A DNA stretch of 64,000 nucleotides from Hippophae tibetana. Taxonomy: Eukaryota; Streptophyta; Magnoliopsida; Rosales; Elaeagnaceae. A model generated the notes under the pieces. The model had not been told where the DNA came from, made no database searches, and saw nothing but the letters and a program-made list of their open reading frames with translations. The stretch's first letter is position 1. The number at the start of each line of letters is the position of its first letter. Of this stretch, positions 23,488 to 34,863 are shown one piece after another. The translations under genes and the position numbers were made by a program. The DNA lies in the NCBI GenBank assembly GCA_037013495.1, contig CM072806.1, positions 5,084,001 through 5,148,000 of the forward strand. The letters run 5' to 3'.

Positions 23488-24200
23488 ATAGGGTTTAGGG
23501 TTTTGAGGGTTGGGATGTGTGATTTAGGGTTTAGGGATTTAGGATTTGGGTTATATTTGTAGGTTAAGGTTTAGGGTTAAAATTCTTATTTTTCTAAAAA
23601 TAGTTTAGGGTTTATGGTTTTAGGATTTGGAATTTGGGGTTTAGGGTTTTGGGATTTATGTTTTAGAGTTTTGGGTTTTGGGATTTATGTTTTAAGGTTT
23701 AGGGTTTAGGGTTTAGAGATTTGGAGATTTGGGGTTTAGGGTTTTAGGGTTTAAGGTTTAGGGTTTAGGGATTTGGGGTTTAGGGTTTAGGGTTTTGGGA
23801 TTTATGTTTTAGGGTTTTGGGTTTTGGGATTTATGTTTTAAGGTTTAGGGTTTTAGGGTTTTAGGGTTTAGGGTTTAGGGATTTGGGATTTGGGGTTTAG
23901 GATTTAGGTTTTTAGGAATTGGAATTTGGGATTTAGGGTTTAGGGTTTAGGGATTTGGGATTTATGTTTTAGGGTTTTGGGATTTATGTTTTAAGGTTTA
24001 GGGTTTTAGGGTTAAGGGTTTAGGGATTTGAGGTTTAGGGTTTAAGGTTTTAGGATTTTAAGATTTGGATTTAGGGTTTTGAAATTTTGGATTTAGGGTT
24101 TTGGGTTTTGGAATTTTGGGTTTGAGAATTTTGGATTTAGGGTTTTGAAATTTTGGATTTAGGGTTTAGGGTTTTGGAATTTTGGGATTTAAATTTAAGG
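23488..24200 (+). repeat. Degenerate telomere-like array (TTTAGGG variants)
   Basis: About 700 bp of plus-strand TTTAGGG, GTTTAGGG, TTTTAGGG, TTTTGGG and ATTTGGG words, with almost no C. There is a higher-order pattern: a phrase containing GGGATTTATGTTTTAG starts at 23651, 23797 and 23957, so blocks of about 146-160 bp have been duplicated. Plant telomeres use TTTAGGG. The array is interstitial here because unique genes flank both sides. Confidence 0.85.
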
Positions 24201-24403
24201 TTATATTTTAGGTGAGGGTAGAATTGGAAAAAAAAAGTTTAGATGGGAATGGAATAATGATTACCAAAGGTGGGAGAAGGAATTGTGATTCCTTCTCTTT
24301 TAGTAATCAGATTTCATTCCGCTCTCCATTCCGTCCAACCAAACACGCAAAATGGACGGAATCAATTCTGATTCCATTCCATTCCCTCCAACCAAACGTG
24401 GGG

Positions 24404-24450
<47 letters not shown>
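24404..24450. repeat. (TAA)n microsatellite
   Basis: About 15 perfect TAA units lie immediately right of the TIR element. The apparent coding frame through it (poly-Asn) is an artefact. Confidence 0.95.
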
Positions 24451-24451
<1 letters not shown>

Positions 24452-25693
24452 GCATCGTATAAATAATAAAAAAACATTATTTATTTTTTAATTATAAATA
24501 ATTACTTTTCATTCAAAAATATATTACATATATTTCATTTAAAATATAAATATAATTAAATTATTAGATTAGTAGTTAATTTTTTATGTAGTAAAACTTT
24601 AAAATTAAAATCAATAAAGATAAATAATTTATTAATAATTTTATAAATATTATATTAAAAAAAATAGATGAGAGTAACACGTATAGCCTAAATACTAAAT
24701 TTGCCACCTGTTGCATCCACAATATTAATCCGCTATAGTTATTTTTTTAATCAATCCAATACATTAAGTTTTATTCGAGAAAAAAAGTTAAAATATATAA
24801 GATAATTGAGTGAATATAAAATACAAAGTTTATAAAGTAGAATTTACCTTAAGAAAATAGCAAACATTTGAAAAGACAAAAAGGAAGTCACTAAAGATTA
24901 ATGTAATAATATCTAATGTGGTTATTGAATACTAAAAAGAATCACAATACAATTTGAGATATCTCAATATATAATGTGATCATAAAAATTCTATTATGTA
25001 TATATAATCGCTTTTTCACAATTATTTTCCAAATTTTAAGTCTTAATTTAGAGTGAATTTTACCATTAATTTCAAATTTTAATTAAATTAAACATATTTT
25101 TTAAAAAATTTATAACATATTATTTGATTTTTAAATTTTCAAAACTTTAAACTTATAAATTATACAATTTAATTTCTAAATTTTTATAAATTTATATATA
25201 TATTTTAAATTTTTTATTTATAAATATGTATTTTAATAGCTAAGTTAAAATTCAAAAAATTTGGAGATTAAATTATAGAATTAATTTTTTTTTAAAAAAT
25301 ATATATATATCAAATTTTAAAATTTTTGGTAACAAATCAAACACTTTAAAATTTTAATAAAATTTAGTTAAAATTTGAAGAATAATTATACATTTTATCC
25401 ATTAATTTATTATTATATTGTGACTAAGTTGTAATTTTGTCCAATTAATTAATGAAGCCTCACAATTAAAAATAGAAAAAAACTATTTAACATTAGCACC
25501 GTAAAACAATGAATATTGCAAAATGGACATTATATGCATATTAGCCAAATTCATATTGAAAAGAGTGTCACACGAGGGGGGGAGAGAGAGAGAGAAAACG
25601 AAAAGACTTTATCAAAAGAACACCAAAATAGAAAATTAAACATAAAAGACATTTGATTCTCCATACAAGTAGAGCCTTCACCATCTTTTGGGC
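24451..25693. other. AT-rich intergenic DNA, 3' flank of the CASP gene
   Basis: No gene was seen. A short GA repeat (GGGGGGGAGAGAGAGAGAGA region near 25578) lies about 110 bp beyond the CASP stop codon and could be in its 3' UTR. Confidence 0.5.
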
Positions 25694-27764
25694 TTAATGC
25701 TTACTTAGAGCCGAAGCAGAGATGAGTATCAAGAACACAAAGGCAACTACAGTGACAAGCGAGGCCACCACAGCTCCACTAGCTTTTTGGCAAAAATCTC
25801 CAAATTGATTGCAAATAGCTAACCAATTTGAACTTGAATTTCCATTGTGAGCCAAATACACTATTGCAGCTGCAGCTCCAGCAGCTGAAGTGGCTAGAGT
25901 AAGTGCCACCTATCCACATAATAGAAAATGCATGTATAATCTTAGCATTTATCTTTAAATTTAACTTTTAATAACTTATATTATAAATGATATTATTTAG
26001 TTATAAAAAAATTGTTCTAAAAATTATATTATTCTAATTATTTTTTTATTAAAATATTATTTTTTATATCAATTAATTAAAATATGATTAAAATATAAAT
26101 ATTACAATGATAAAAGTGAATTTTAATATGAAATTATTTAAGAAAAATTAATAATAATAATAATATTTAAATATAAAATTATTTTAAAATATAATTTAAT
26201 TTTAATGAAAATTAAAATCAATAAAATGTTAAAATAAAATAATGATAATTAACATATATTAAAATAATTTTTTCCTATCAAATGTCAGTTATTATTGTTA
26301 AATATTTAGGTACTATGTACCGCATATATGATTTAGATTTTATCTTTAATTATCTAATAAAGAATTTTTTTTAATAACCTAAAACAATATATGTTTTATG
26401 AAAACAAAGTATGTTTTCTTTAAAAAAAACATAAGGTGTTTTACATTGCAAAAAAAAAAAGCAATAAATAATTTTTTATTTATGTCATGTAATTAAATTT
26501 TAAAATAATATAAATTTAAATTATTAAATGATATCATTTATAATCTAATAGACTAAAACATAAATAATCAAATATAATAAACTTTATTATTATTTTTGTC
26601 ATACATATAACGTACAAAATTAGATAGTTGTAGGATTCAAATTTTTTTTGCCCTTCTGCAAAAGGAAACTTTTGTAAGGTGTTACTATTTTCCGGTAGAT
26701 AAGTCTTAAATGTACTTTTTAACTGATTCCAAATATTTTGACTACTGGAAATTAACTTTGACATTAGAAAACAATATATATAATCAACGATCGAAGAGGA
26801 GATGAAATTACAGTGTCCATAATAAGGAGAAGTAACCGTATCCCGGCTGCGTGAGGACGGATAATGGTAACAATGGAAAAGGGAAGGGAGAGGACAAGGT
26901 AGCCTCCAACTATTACCATTGCAATGAGGAAAAACCTGCAAAATTAAGTGTTTTTCTTATTCACATATATAACAAATATTATTCCTTTTACCTTAAAAAA
27001 ATAACTATACATTTATCATTTTATTTTATACTATGCCAGTTTAGTGTTTATAAATATTTTATCATTTTAAACCCTTTTTTAATCATTTTTTCAATTTTTT
27101 GAGACATTTTTCAATACAACAGTTATTAAGATTTAATTCAATCCAACTTAGTTTTTTATTAAAAATTATTCAAAACTAAAATTGATACTAAATGACTAAA
27201 GTGTCTAAACATCTAACAATAAATATTACTAAAATGCATTAATTTAAAAAAAAATAAAGAATATATTTAATTTGTGAAAATAAACTGAAAACATTACAAC
27301 CATAACATTTCTTAAAACATTAAAAAAGAAAATTCACATGTTTATATTTTTTCAAAGGAGTCATGCTTATAAAAAACATCAACAAAAGTAAATATATTTG
27401 AGATTGTAATAAAATAATAATTCGTAGAGATAATTGTCTATTTTTTTTGGATTCGAGGAGTATTTTTGCAGTTTTTGAAAATTCAAAAGTGAGAGACGTA
27501 CTGAAAGCTAGGCACATCGTCATAGCTAGCTTGAAATTGGAAAGACTGAGTGAAGAAAGGAAGGCTCTGATCACTAGTTCCCATTGTAGCTGCAGCAGAT
27601 GAAGCAGCCACTAAAGCACCTAACCTTACAATGAAGTCTAATATTGAAACTCCTTTTTTCCATCCTGCTTTTTCTTGCCCTGCTGCTACTAAGACAGTTT
27701 TTGCCTTTGCTTTGGTACCACCACTTGGCTCTTGAACATCAATGCTGGTTGAATCACTTTTCAT
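25694..27764 (-). CDS. CASP: Casparian strip membrane domain protein (CASP)
   Basis: Three coding exons, 27502-27764, 26812-26935 and 25694-25909, total 603 nt and encode 200 residues, the usual CASP length. Donors and acceptors are GT-AG (CA/GTACGT, ACT/GTAATT). There are four membrane segments at about residues 40-60, 89-112, 118-148 and 173-195. The two residues conserved in the MARVEL-like family are present: Arg47 in segment 1 ([10 protein letters not shown]) and Asp128 at the start of segment 3 (IMDTVALTLAT). The first loop has [17 protein letters not shown], the signature of true CASPs rather than CASP-like proteins, and the second has [14 protein letters not shown] with two cysteines. 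These proteins form a scaffold in the endodermal plasma membrane where lignin of the Casparian strip is laid down. Upstream, CTATATAAATAA at 27877-27888 is a good TATA box. Confidence 0.96.
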
Positions 27765-27876
27765 TTTACCTTTTTGTTTTAGAAAGTGCTTTATATTTTT
27801 GTAAGTCTTAGGGAGAGATTGAAATGTAAGAGAGACTAGCTTATTAAGTGTGATATGTGAGTTGATCGTTGGATGT

Positions 27877-27888
27877 TATTTATATAGA
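27877..27888 (-). promoter_or_regulatory. Probable TATA box of the CASP gene
   Basis: CTATATAAATAA on the minus strand lies about 115 bp before the ATG at 27764, a normal distance for a plant core promoter with a short leader. Confidence 0.55.
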
Positions 27889-28735
27889 GATCTTAATTGA
27901 AGTTCAATTATGTATTGGATTCATATAAACTTGTGTATATTAATTAAATCAATAATTTGTGAGAATAAGAGTTGTTGATATCCAATTTTTTTTTTATATT
28001 ATTTTCTATTTTTATTGAAGCTGTTCTGTGTTTACAAAGTCAGTACTTAAAGATGGAGCAGATATGGATTAACTTGATTTTGGTAGCTGCTTAATCAGTC
28101 AACTAAACCAATAAACCTTCCTAATCCAACTGTACGGTTTCTTGCCATTCCAATGCAAACTCTTACTGTGCATTTGCATTAGCTTTTTGGTTTCATCCTT
28201 TAGATTCAGTAACATTTTTTATTGAAAATTTAATTTTTTATAGTGAAAAGGTGATAAAATATGTTTAAATGAATTTTTTTATTTTTTTTCGTGTTGAAAA
28301 TTTTATTTTCAAATGCACTTGAAAAATAAAAAGTCAAAAAATCTAAAATTTAAATATTTTGATTAAATTATCATTTTTTAAATTAATAACTTAAATTGTC
28401 ATTTTTAAAAAATTAATAGGTTAAATTATCATTAAAAAATTATTAAATCTAAGTGTTGTAAGATAATAAATAATGAATCTCTTCTAAGTATATCTCATAC
28501 TCTTAAAGATTAAGTTTTACCCAAAAAAAAATTGATTAATCATTCTCACTTTTCATGTAACAAAATCACCTTATTAAATTAATTATTTTTATGATATTTT
28601 ATTTTATATATATATAAATAAAATTGTGCTTTTCAAATTCAAGTAGATGTACTCTTCTTTTCATTTGAGACTTTCTCTCTCTTATGGCCCGCAAACTCGG
28701 CTCGTTTATATTCGGGCTGACCCGATTTATTATCC
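27889..28735. other. Divergent intergenic region between CASP and the cyclophilin
   Basis: CASP (minus) and the cyclophilin (plus) point away from each other, so this stretch must hold both promoters. No further motif was recognised apart from the TATA box and the site II/telo elements listed separately. Confidence 0.5.
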
Positions 28736-28757
28736 GGGCCCAATTTCAAAACCCTTA
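28736..28757 (+). promoter_or_regulatory. Site II-like (GGGCCCA) and telo-box-like motifs
   Basis: GGGCCCA at 28736-28742 (TGGGCCC on the other strand) is followed at 28748 by AAAACCCTTA, close to the AAACCCTA telo-box. Such pairs are common upstream of plant housekeeping genes. They lie about 100 bp before the cyclophilin ATG. Confidence 0.45.
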
Positions 28758-28855
28758 AAAAAAACCTTTACGCTGATTCGGAGTTGGAGATTCCTTTAGG
28801 AAAGCGTTCTCTCTCTATCTCTCTGTGTTGTCTCGAAGTGTAAGCGAAAGAGAAT

Positions 28856-31020
28856 ATGTGGGCAAGTGCAGAAGGAGGGACACCGGAGGTGACGCTAGAA
28901 ACTTCAATGGGTTCTTTCACCGTGGAGGTAAATTTATTGCGTTTTAACAAGTATTGTACACTTGGTTGTTTCCTTAGAAAATCCTAAGAAATATTGTTCC
29001 TAATTAGGTTCTAAATCAATGAGATTTGTGAAATATATCTACTAATAGGCTTGACTTGCATGAGATTCGTGTTTTATTCTTTTTTTAGTTGAATACGTAA
29101 CTTAGTTCTGGTAAGTAATGTTATTATTTGTTGTTTGTTTTGATGAACAATAGCTGTATTACAAGCATTCACCGAGAACGTGCAGGAACTTTATTGAGCT
29201 TTCTCGTAGAGGTTACTACGACAATGTCAAATTCCATCGCGTCATCAAGGTTCTCTCTTTCTAACTCTCACGTACACACACACTCTCTCTATGCTAGGCT
29301 AATGATTTGTGGTATAAACTATCAAACTTGTAGAATTATTCTTTAACAAGTTGACATGGATTTTGGTTGACCGGGATAGGATTTTATAGTTCAAGGTGGA
29401 GATCCCACTGGAACAGGAAGAGGTGGAGAATCCATCTATGGGTATCATTCTTCAATCTGTCTTAGCCCTTTTTTCATAAATGTGGATGTATTAGCGCTAA
29501 TAGCACTATCATGTCCCAGTCATAAGTGTTAGTTTCTCATAGAAAATGACATTCGCTTCATCATTATTTTTTTTAAGTTTATGATTTGTTTCTGCTTCAA
29601 TTGGACACCGTTTGGTCAAAATGGTTAGCTTGCTATAAATTATTGAATAATAATATTGAGATTTTGATTTACGGGTTATTTTGTAACAAGTATTTTCCAA
29701 TGTATTTCAGTTCAAAGTTTGATGATGAGATAAAACCTGAGCTTAAACATACAGGAGCGGGTATATTTTCCATGGCCAATGCAGGTCCAAATACTAATGG
29801 AAGCCAATTTTTTATTACCCTTGCACCTTGTCCATCGCTAGATGGTAATACCTATCTATCTTATCTTCTTAGAATTTGGCTTGTCATATGTATCTATCAC
29901 ACTATGCTACTTTTGCATTTATGCTTGTCAAAATGGAGGTGGGATCAATCTTGACTTGGATGGAGCTCTGTCTCCAGCAATTATTGAACGTGGGACCATA
30001 GAAAGCATTAACTGGCATGTACTCACTACTGAGTTGGGACTTAATTCCAATTTCGTCAAGGACCATTTGCTATAGAGCTAAATACTAACTTGAAATACCC
30101 TTATGCTCATCTGATAAAATATAAATTTCAGTGTCCTTTGAATGTGCAATAACAAGTGAGTCACTGTTTTTGTAACATTTAATCAGTAAAAAAAGATAAT
30201 CTGCTGATCATAGTTATATATGGTTCTTTTGATATGTCTTATAGAAATGTTAAAAGAATCACTTTGGGGACCTCTACATTATATCCCTGAGTTCTTTTAA
30301 GGTACGTACCTTTGTATTTCTGTGGAGACGGGCTAATCTTAGTTGAAAGCAAAGGGGATTTTTTCTTGCTGATTCCTAGCACTCGGCATTTCTTTAATGT
30401 TAAAAGACTGAAAAGATCAAGCCTATAAATTCTGTGGAGATGATCTAACCATCACTGACAGCCACTTAGATATTTGAAGGCTTGAAGCAAATTTCTTCAC
30501 GTGATTTTGATTCCAAACTGTAAACATTCTTCAATGACAAAGACTGAAATGACCAAAGGCTATAGGGAGGATGAGTACAAGTTTATTAGTGTTTTAAGGC
30601 TATTCCAATTGATCCTCTGAGTATTCCTCTTCAAGTTGTAGAAAGAATTGTTTACCCTGACTGTACTTCAATCACACATTTCTGTATTACCCAGGAAAGC
30701 ATACAATATTCGGAAGAGTATGCAGAGGAATGGAAATTGTCAAAAGACTCGGCAGCATCCCAACTGACAAAAGTGATAGGTATTTTACCGTGATTTTCTT
30801 TTATGGTTATTATTTATGAAGGGATTGTCAGATTAGTTCGTAGCCTTTTGTTAATACTGTTGCTTCAATGGCAATTAATCTTACATATTACATTGGATGG
30901 TGGTCTTGTAAGATTCGAGTTACCTTTGTGTTTCTTTCATAGCTGAACTTGCATTCTTTTATCTCCTGATGCAGGCCCCTGCATGAAGTGAAGATATTGC
31001 GGACTTCTGTCAAAGATTAG
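28856..31020 (+). CDS. PPIL1/CYP18-type peptidyl-prolyl cis-trans isomerase
   Basis: Six coding exons: 28856-28927, 29154-29249, 29380-29441, 29711-29844, 30695-30779, 30975-31020. They total 495 nt and encode 164 residues, the standard PPIL1 length. All introns are GT-AG with matching phases. It is a single cyclophilin domain with the catalytic-site blocks [38 protein letters not shown] and HTIFGRV. It starts with the short acidic leader [19 protein letters not shown] found in this subfamily. There is no transit peptide. It isomerises X-Pro bonds; PPIL1 relatives are components of the activated spliceosome bound to SKIP/SNW1. The closest Arabidopsis match by memory is CYP18-2 (At2g36130). 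Confidence 0.96.
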
Positions 31021-34000
31021 ACATTACGATCTCGCCATCTATTGCAATGATATTGTCCTAATAGATAATCAAGAATAGAGAAGACATGTATTATACATTG
31101 TCATGTTGATTTCGCCATCTGTAGTGTAATTTGTACTTCAACAGGAGCTTTAGTGGGAATAGCTTATATGCGAATGCTAGAAGCACTAAATTAATTATTG
31201 ATTTACTTTTTAATTGTGTATGCTGGATTCGTTTGAATTGTTCAAATATGATTTTAAGTTTTGTTTTTGGGAGGATTCAACAGTGTTTTTTATATTTATA
31301 TTACTAGGAAATAGAATAAAAACTGAAAGAATTGGTCATGATTAAACCGAATAACATATAATTTATAGATTCTGCAACAAAAATTGCCATTGTTTCTTGG
31401 AAAATTTGACGACTCGTAGGTCTTCTATCTCTTTGTTTTATTGAGGCTTTTTTCCATTGAAGTTTTTTAATAAGAAAGATTTTAATATTAATCTTATCAA
31501 TATTGTCATTTTCATAAGTATTATACTTCATCAATAGAATCTTTTTTTTTAAATATGATACATTTAAGTGTATAAGTAAAAAGATCTATTAATCGATAAA
31601 CTTCTATATTTTATATATTATAAATATTTTAATTTATACCATTCGATATCTTTTTTAAAAATAGAATCCAATTTAAAGAATTTTTAATCTTTAAATTTAA
31701 AATAAAATATTCAAATACAAAAAATGAGAATTAGTAGTTGTACGTTCATTAAAATTTTTTTTTAGCAAATTATTTATTAAGAAAAATAAAGAGACTTAAA
31801 ATAAAAAATAAGTAAAAATATCTCATTTAATTACTTTTTAAGAATGAAATCTACAAAAAGGTTAAATATTCAAAAATTAATTCTATATTTTTTATTATTT
31901 TTTGTTGAATAATAACCCAAGTAAGTCATGAATGGGTAGAAGCTCTTCTAAGAGTTAGATTAAGCGCTTTCTTATCATTAAAAAAATAGAATCAAATTAG
32001 CCAATAGTGTACGTTCATGAACCTATGTTAAAGTTTCAATCAATTTGTTGATTGATTATTTCAATAAGAAATGAGTGTTAGCATTGAATTCTTTTGGTAC
32101 CATCCAATCAAACTCAATTCATTTGTCTTTTTTTTCATGGAATTCTATTATTGAATAGACCATAGACTAATTTCCTTTTTTATTTAGGAGTATTAGACCA
32201 CATCCATAATTTTAAGTCTCATGTTACTCATTCCACAAGACATGTGGATCCAAGACATTCAATCTGCAACATAAAAAAACTCTTGCTAATGGAATAAATC
32301 TACTAATTTTTTTATTCCAGTTAGTAAGAAGGATTTTTAATTAAGAAATAAATTATAAAAAAAGAAAAAATATTGAATTTGCTATTAGGAATTATGAAAT
32401 CCTAAAAATGATTGTTACTATGTATTTTACAAATTTTGTAAAATGTAAAAATCAAATAATTCTCTGTGATGGAAAAAAATATCTCTCATTTTTTAAGGGT
32501 TGTAGACCGACCTTAGAACCCTATTCAATAAGTGAAACTCAAGAAAGAAATACGTAAAGTAGGAGAGCCCAAATTCTAAATGAATGGAAATGTGACGGAA
32601 AGAAATACGTAAAGTAGGAGAGCCCAAATTCTAAATGAATGAAAATGTGACGAAATTGGTACAAAATATTCTTTTTCTTTCTTCTAGAAATTTGATTCAA
32701 CAAGTGAAAAAACCATAATAGACATATAAAAATGATTGTACCTCATATAACATCAAAAATGTCCATTCATTATTATCTTTATAACTATTACTAACTATTA
32801 TCAAATTTTATAACTATTATTAACTATTATCAAATAAAATGATCGCAAAATAGAATTTATAGGTATAGATTAGAATAAAGATTTCAAAATAATAATCAAA
32901 TACAAATTCTTATTTCTTCCATACATTTATTTTTATGAGATGAATTATAAACCTTACATATTATAATCATATATGGATAATAAAACCTTGGAATCAATTA
33001 GACTTATAAATAAATAGTGAACAAAATCTTATAATTTTAGGTCTTTTTTTTCATTTTTCTTTTGTGAGTACATAAAGCCATCTTTCTCTTTTTATATATC
33101 TATAGTGAATTCATTTTGAAAAAGAAAATAGGATTGATTCATTTTATTTTATATAATTTTGAATTTTTAACAAAATGAAGATTATTGTGTCTACACAATT
33201 AAAATGAATGAAATTATTATTATTGATCAATTTATATAAACATGTGAAGTAGAGGATAGAAAATTAAATTTTATGGTAAAAAATTCATTCATCTCAGTTA
33301 TTTCATAAGAAAAAAAAAAAGAAAACAAAGATCCTATTGAATTTCAAATATCACCATTTTTTTTCATTTTGATAATTACATGATTTATATCTATTTGCAT
33401 AATTATTTCGACAATTACTACTTGTTAATACATAATTTCTTATAAGCATATCTTGAAGAAAGCATTGGTTTCGCTTGATGGGCCAAAAATGACTAACTTA
33501 TTAATTTATCTAGTGTTTTGTTGAGGGCTCATGTAACCCATATCTTATTAATCGCATCGCATGCTCGATTGGAGCAATGAACCTATTTAAAGTGGCTCAT
33601 TTTATATTTGAGAAGTCTATGTTTATGTATGGACAAGAATTAATTTTACTGTCCTACCTAAAAAAGGAAGAGTAAATTGAAAAGATGACTTTAAATCTTT
33701 GTATATTTACCTCAAATCGAATTGTTTGAGATTCAGACTTAAAAATAATCATCTAATCTACAAATAGTGGATAAATTAACGTATTATCCAATCATGCCCC
33801 TAAGTCCATTTTATCTTCTTCTATCTTGTGGGGTGAAAATAAACGTTTGTATTCAACCAATACCATGCCACAGTTAATCACTCCTCAAATTTGACAAAAC
33901 CTAAAAGACTGGAGCAATAAATAAGTTTTTGAACTAGTACATGGGTTGATATCATATATCTTATTTTTGAAGTATGTTTGGGAAATGACTCAAACAAGAA

Positions 34001-34863
34001 TGATAACAGTATTTCTATACATAAACGTAACTTGAAATTCAATAATTAAAGTTACTAAGTTGAAACATAGATTTTTTAGCCTTGGTACCAGGTAAGAAAT
34101 ATATTGAGAAATCAAATCTTCTCTATTAAAAAAGAAAGAATAAAAGTAAAAAATAGTATTTATGTTAAAAGTACAACTGGGCAATTTTAATGTAAAAATC
34201 CTAATTGAATGATTCATAAGGAAAGTCAGTCTTGGCAACAAAGTATTTGCGTTAGGGGAATAAGAAAGATTATTCTGGATTTCAGGAACAAGAAAATTAA
34301 AACACCAGTTGCCGGGTTCTCCTGCCAGACAATTCAACCAATACAAACACTTCTTTTTTTTCCTTCACTCGAGTATACTAAGCAATAATTGGTACTACAA
34401 GATTTATACACAGAAGCATGCTTCATCAATCTTTTCCAACGTCACCACAACAAAACATTGCTCTGTTTTGGAGTAACATCCCCGAGTATGCTGTTTATTG
34501 GGGACGAAATGAAGAAAAATTAAAGCTAAACTTATGATTTACAAACCAGAATCCTACTTTCCACCAAAAAATGTGATACCACTAAGCTTACCTAAACAAG
34601 AATATAAAGCATTACTTCTCGCCCATGCCTCCATCAACAACTAAAACTTAGTTAATCACGCTGTCAGCATCGCTTCATGAAGAATAAATATGGACCCGTA
34701 ACTTTTTAAGTTTTATGCCTCACTTAAATATTACCCATGGCTTCATAAGTAGCAAAAGCAGCCATATTATATAGGAGATTGGTGAGTTGAAAAAAAGCCA
34801 CAAGAATAGTGCAGCTCTAACTCCAACCAATATCCGTTCACATCTTTGTTGGTAAAGCTAGGG
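31021..34863. other. Convergent intergenic region between the cyclophilin and SPINDLY
   Basis: Both genes end toward this stretch. About 31021-31260 should include the cyclophilin 3' UTR and about 34350-34863 the SPINDLY 3' UTR. Between them, 31300-33900 is AT-rich DNA of uncertain origin with phrases resembling organelle spacer sequence, but I could not identify a source gene. No coding gene was found. Confidence 0.45.
32543..32652. repeat. 55-bp tandem duplication
   Basis: Copies at 32543-32597 and 32598-32652 both begin GAAAGAAATACGTAAAGTAG and end ATGTGACG. They differ at one position (GGAAATG against GAAAATG). Confidence 0.95.

Larger units (their letters stand above)
23172..24404. mobile_element. 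TIR element enclosing a telomere-like array
   Basis: The left end (about 23174: GGCGTTTGATTCGTGGAATGG, followed by GGAATC repeats) is mirrored by the right end, whose reverse complement begins CCACGTTTGGTTGGAGGGAA and also carries GGAATGGAATC words. A second inverted pair lies inside: TTTGGTTTGCCACTGGAATGG near 23300 against the reverse complement TTTGGTTGGACGGAATGGA near 24330. This GTTTGGTTGG..GGAATGGAATGG type of end is typical of non-autonomous DNA transposons in plants. There is no transposase frame. The interior is mainly the telomere-like array at 23488-24200. Exact ends and target duplication are uncertain because a TAA microsatellite abuts the right end. Confidence 0.65.

Noticed and set aside
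23488..24200. A real chromosome end or a telomere fusion
   Set aside because: The array is degenerate, runs in one orientation with no head-to-head junction, and has genes on both sides.
24212..24466. Open frame ending in poly-Asn
   Set aside because: It is made by the right arm of the TIR element plus the TAA microsatellite.
28768..28950. 60-codon minus-strand open frame
   Set aside because: It overlaps the promoter and first exon of the cyclophilin on the other strand.
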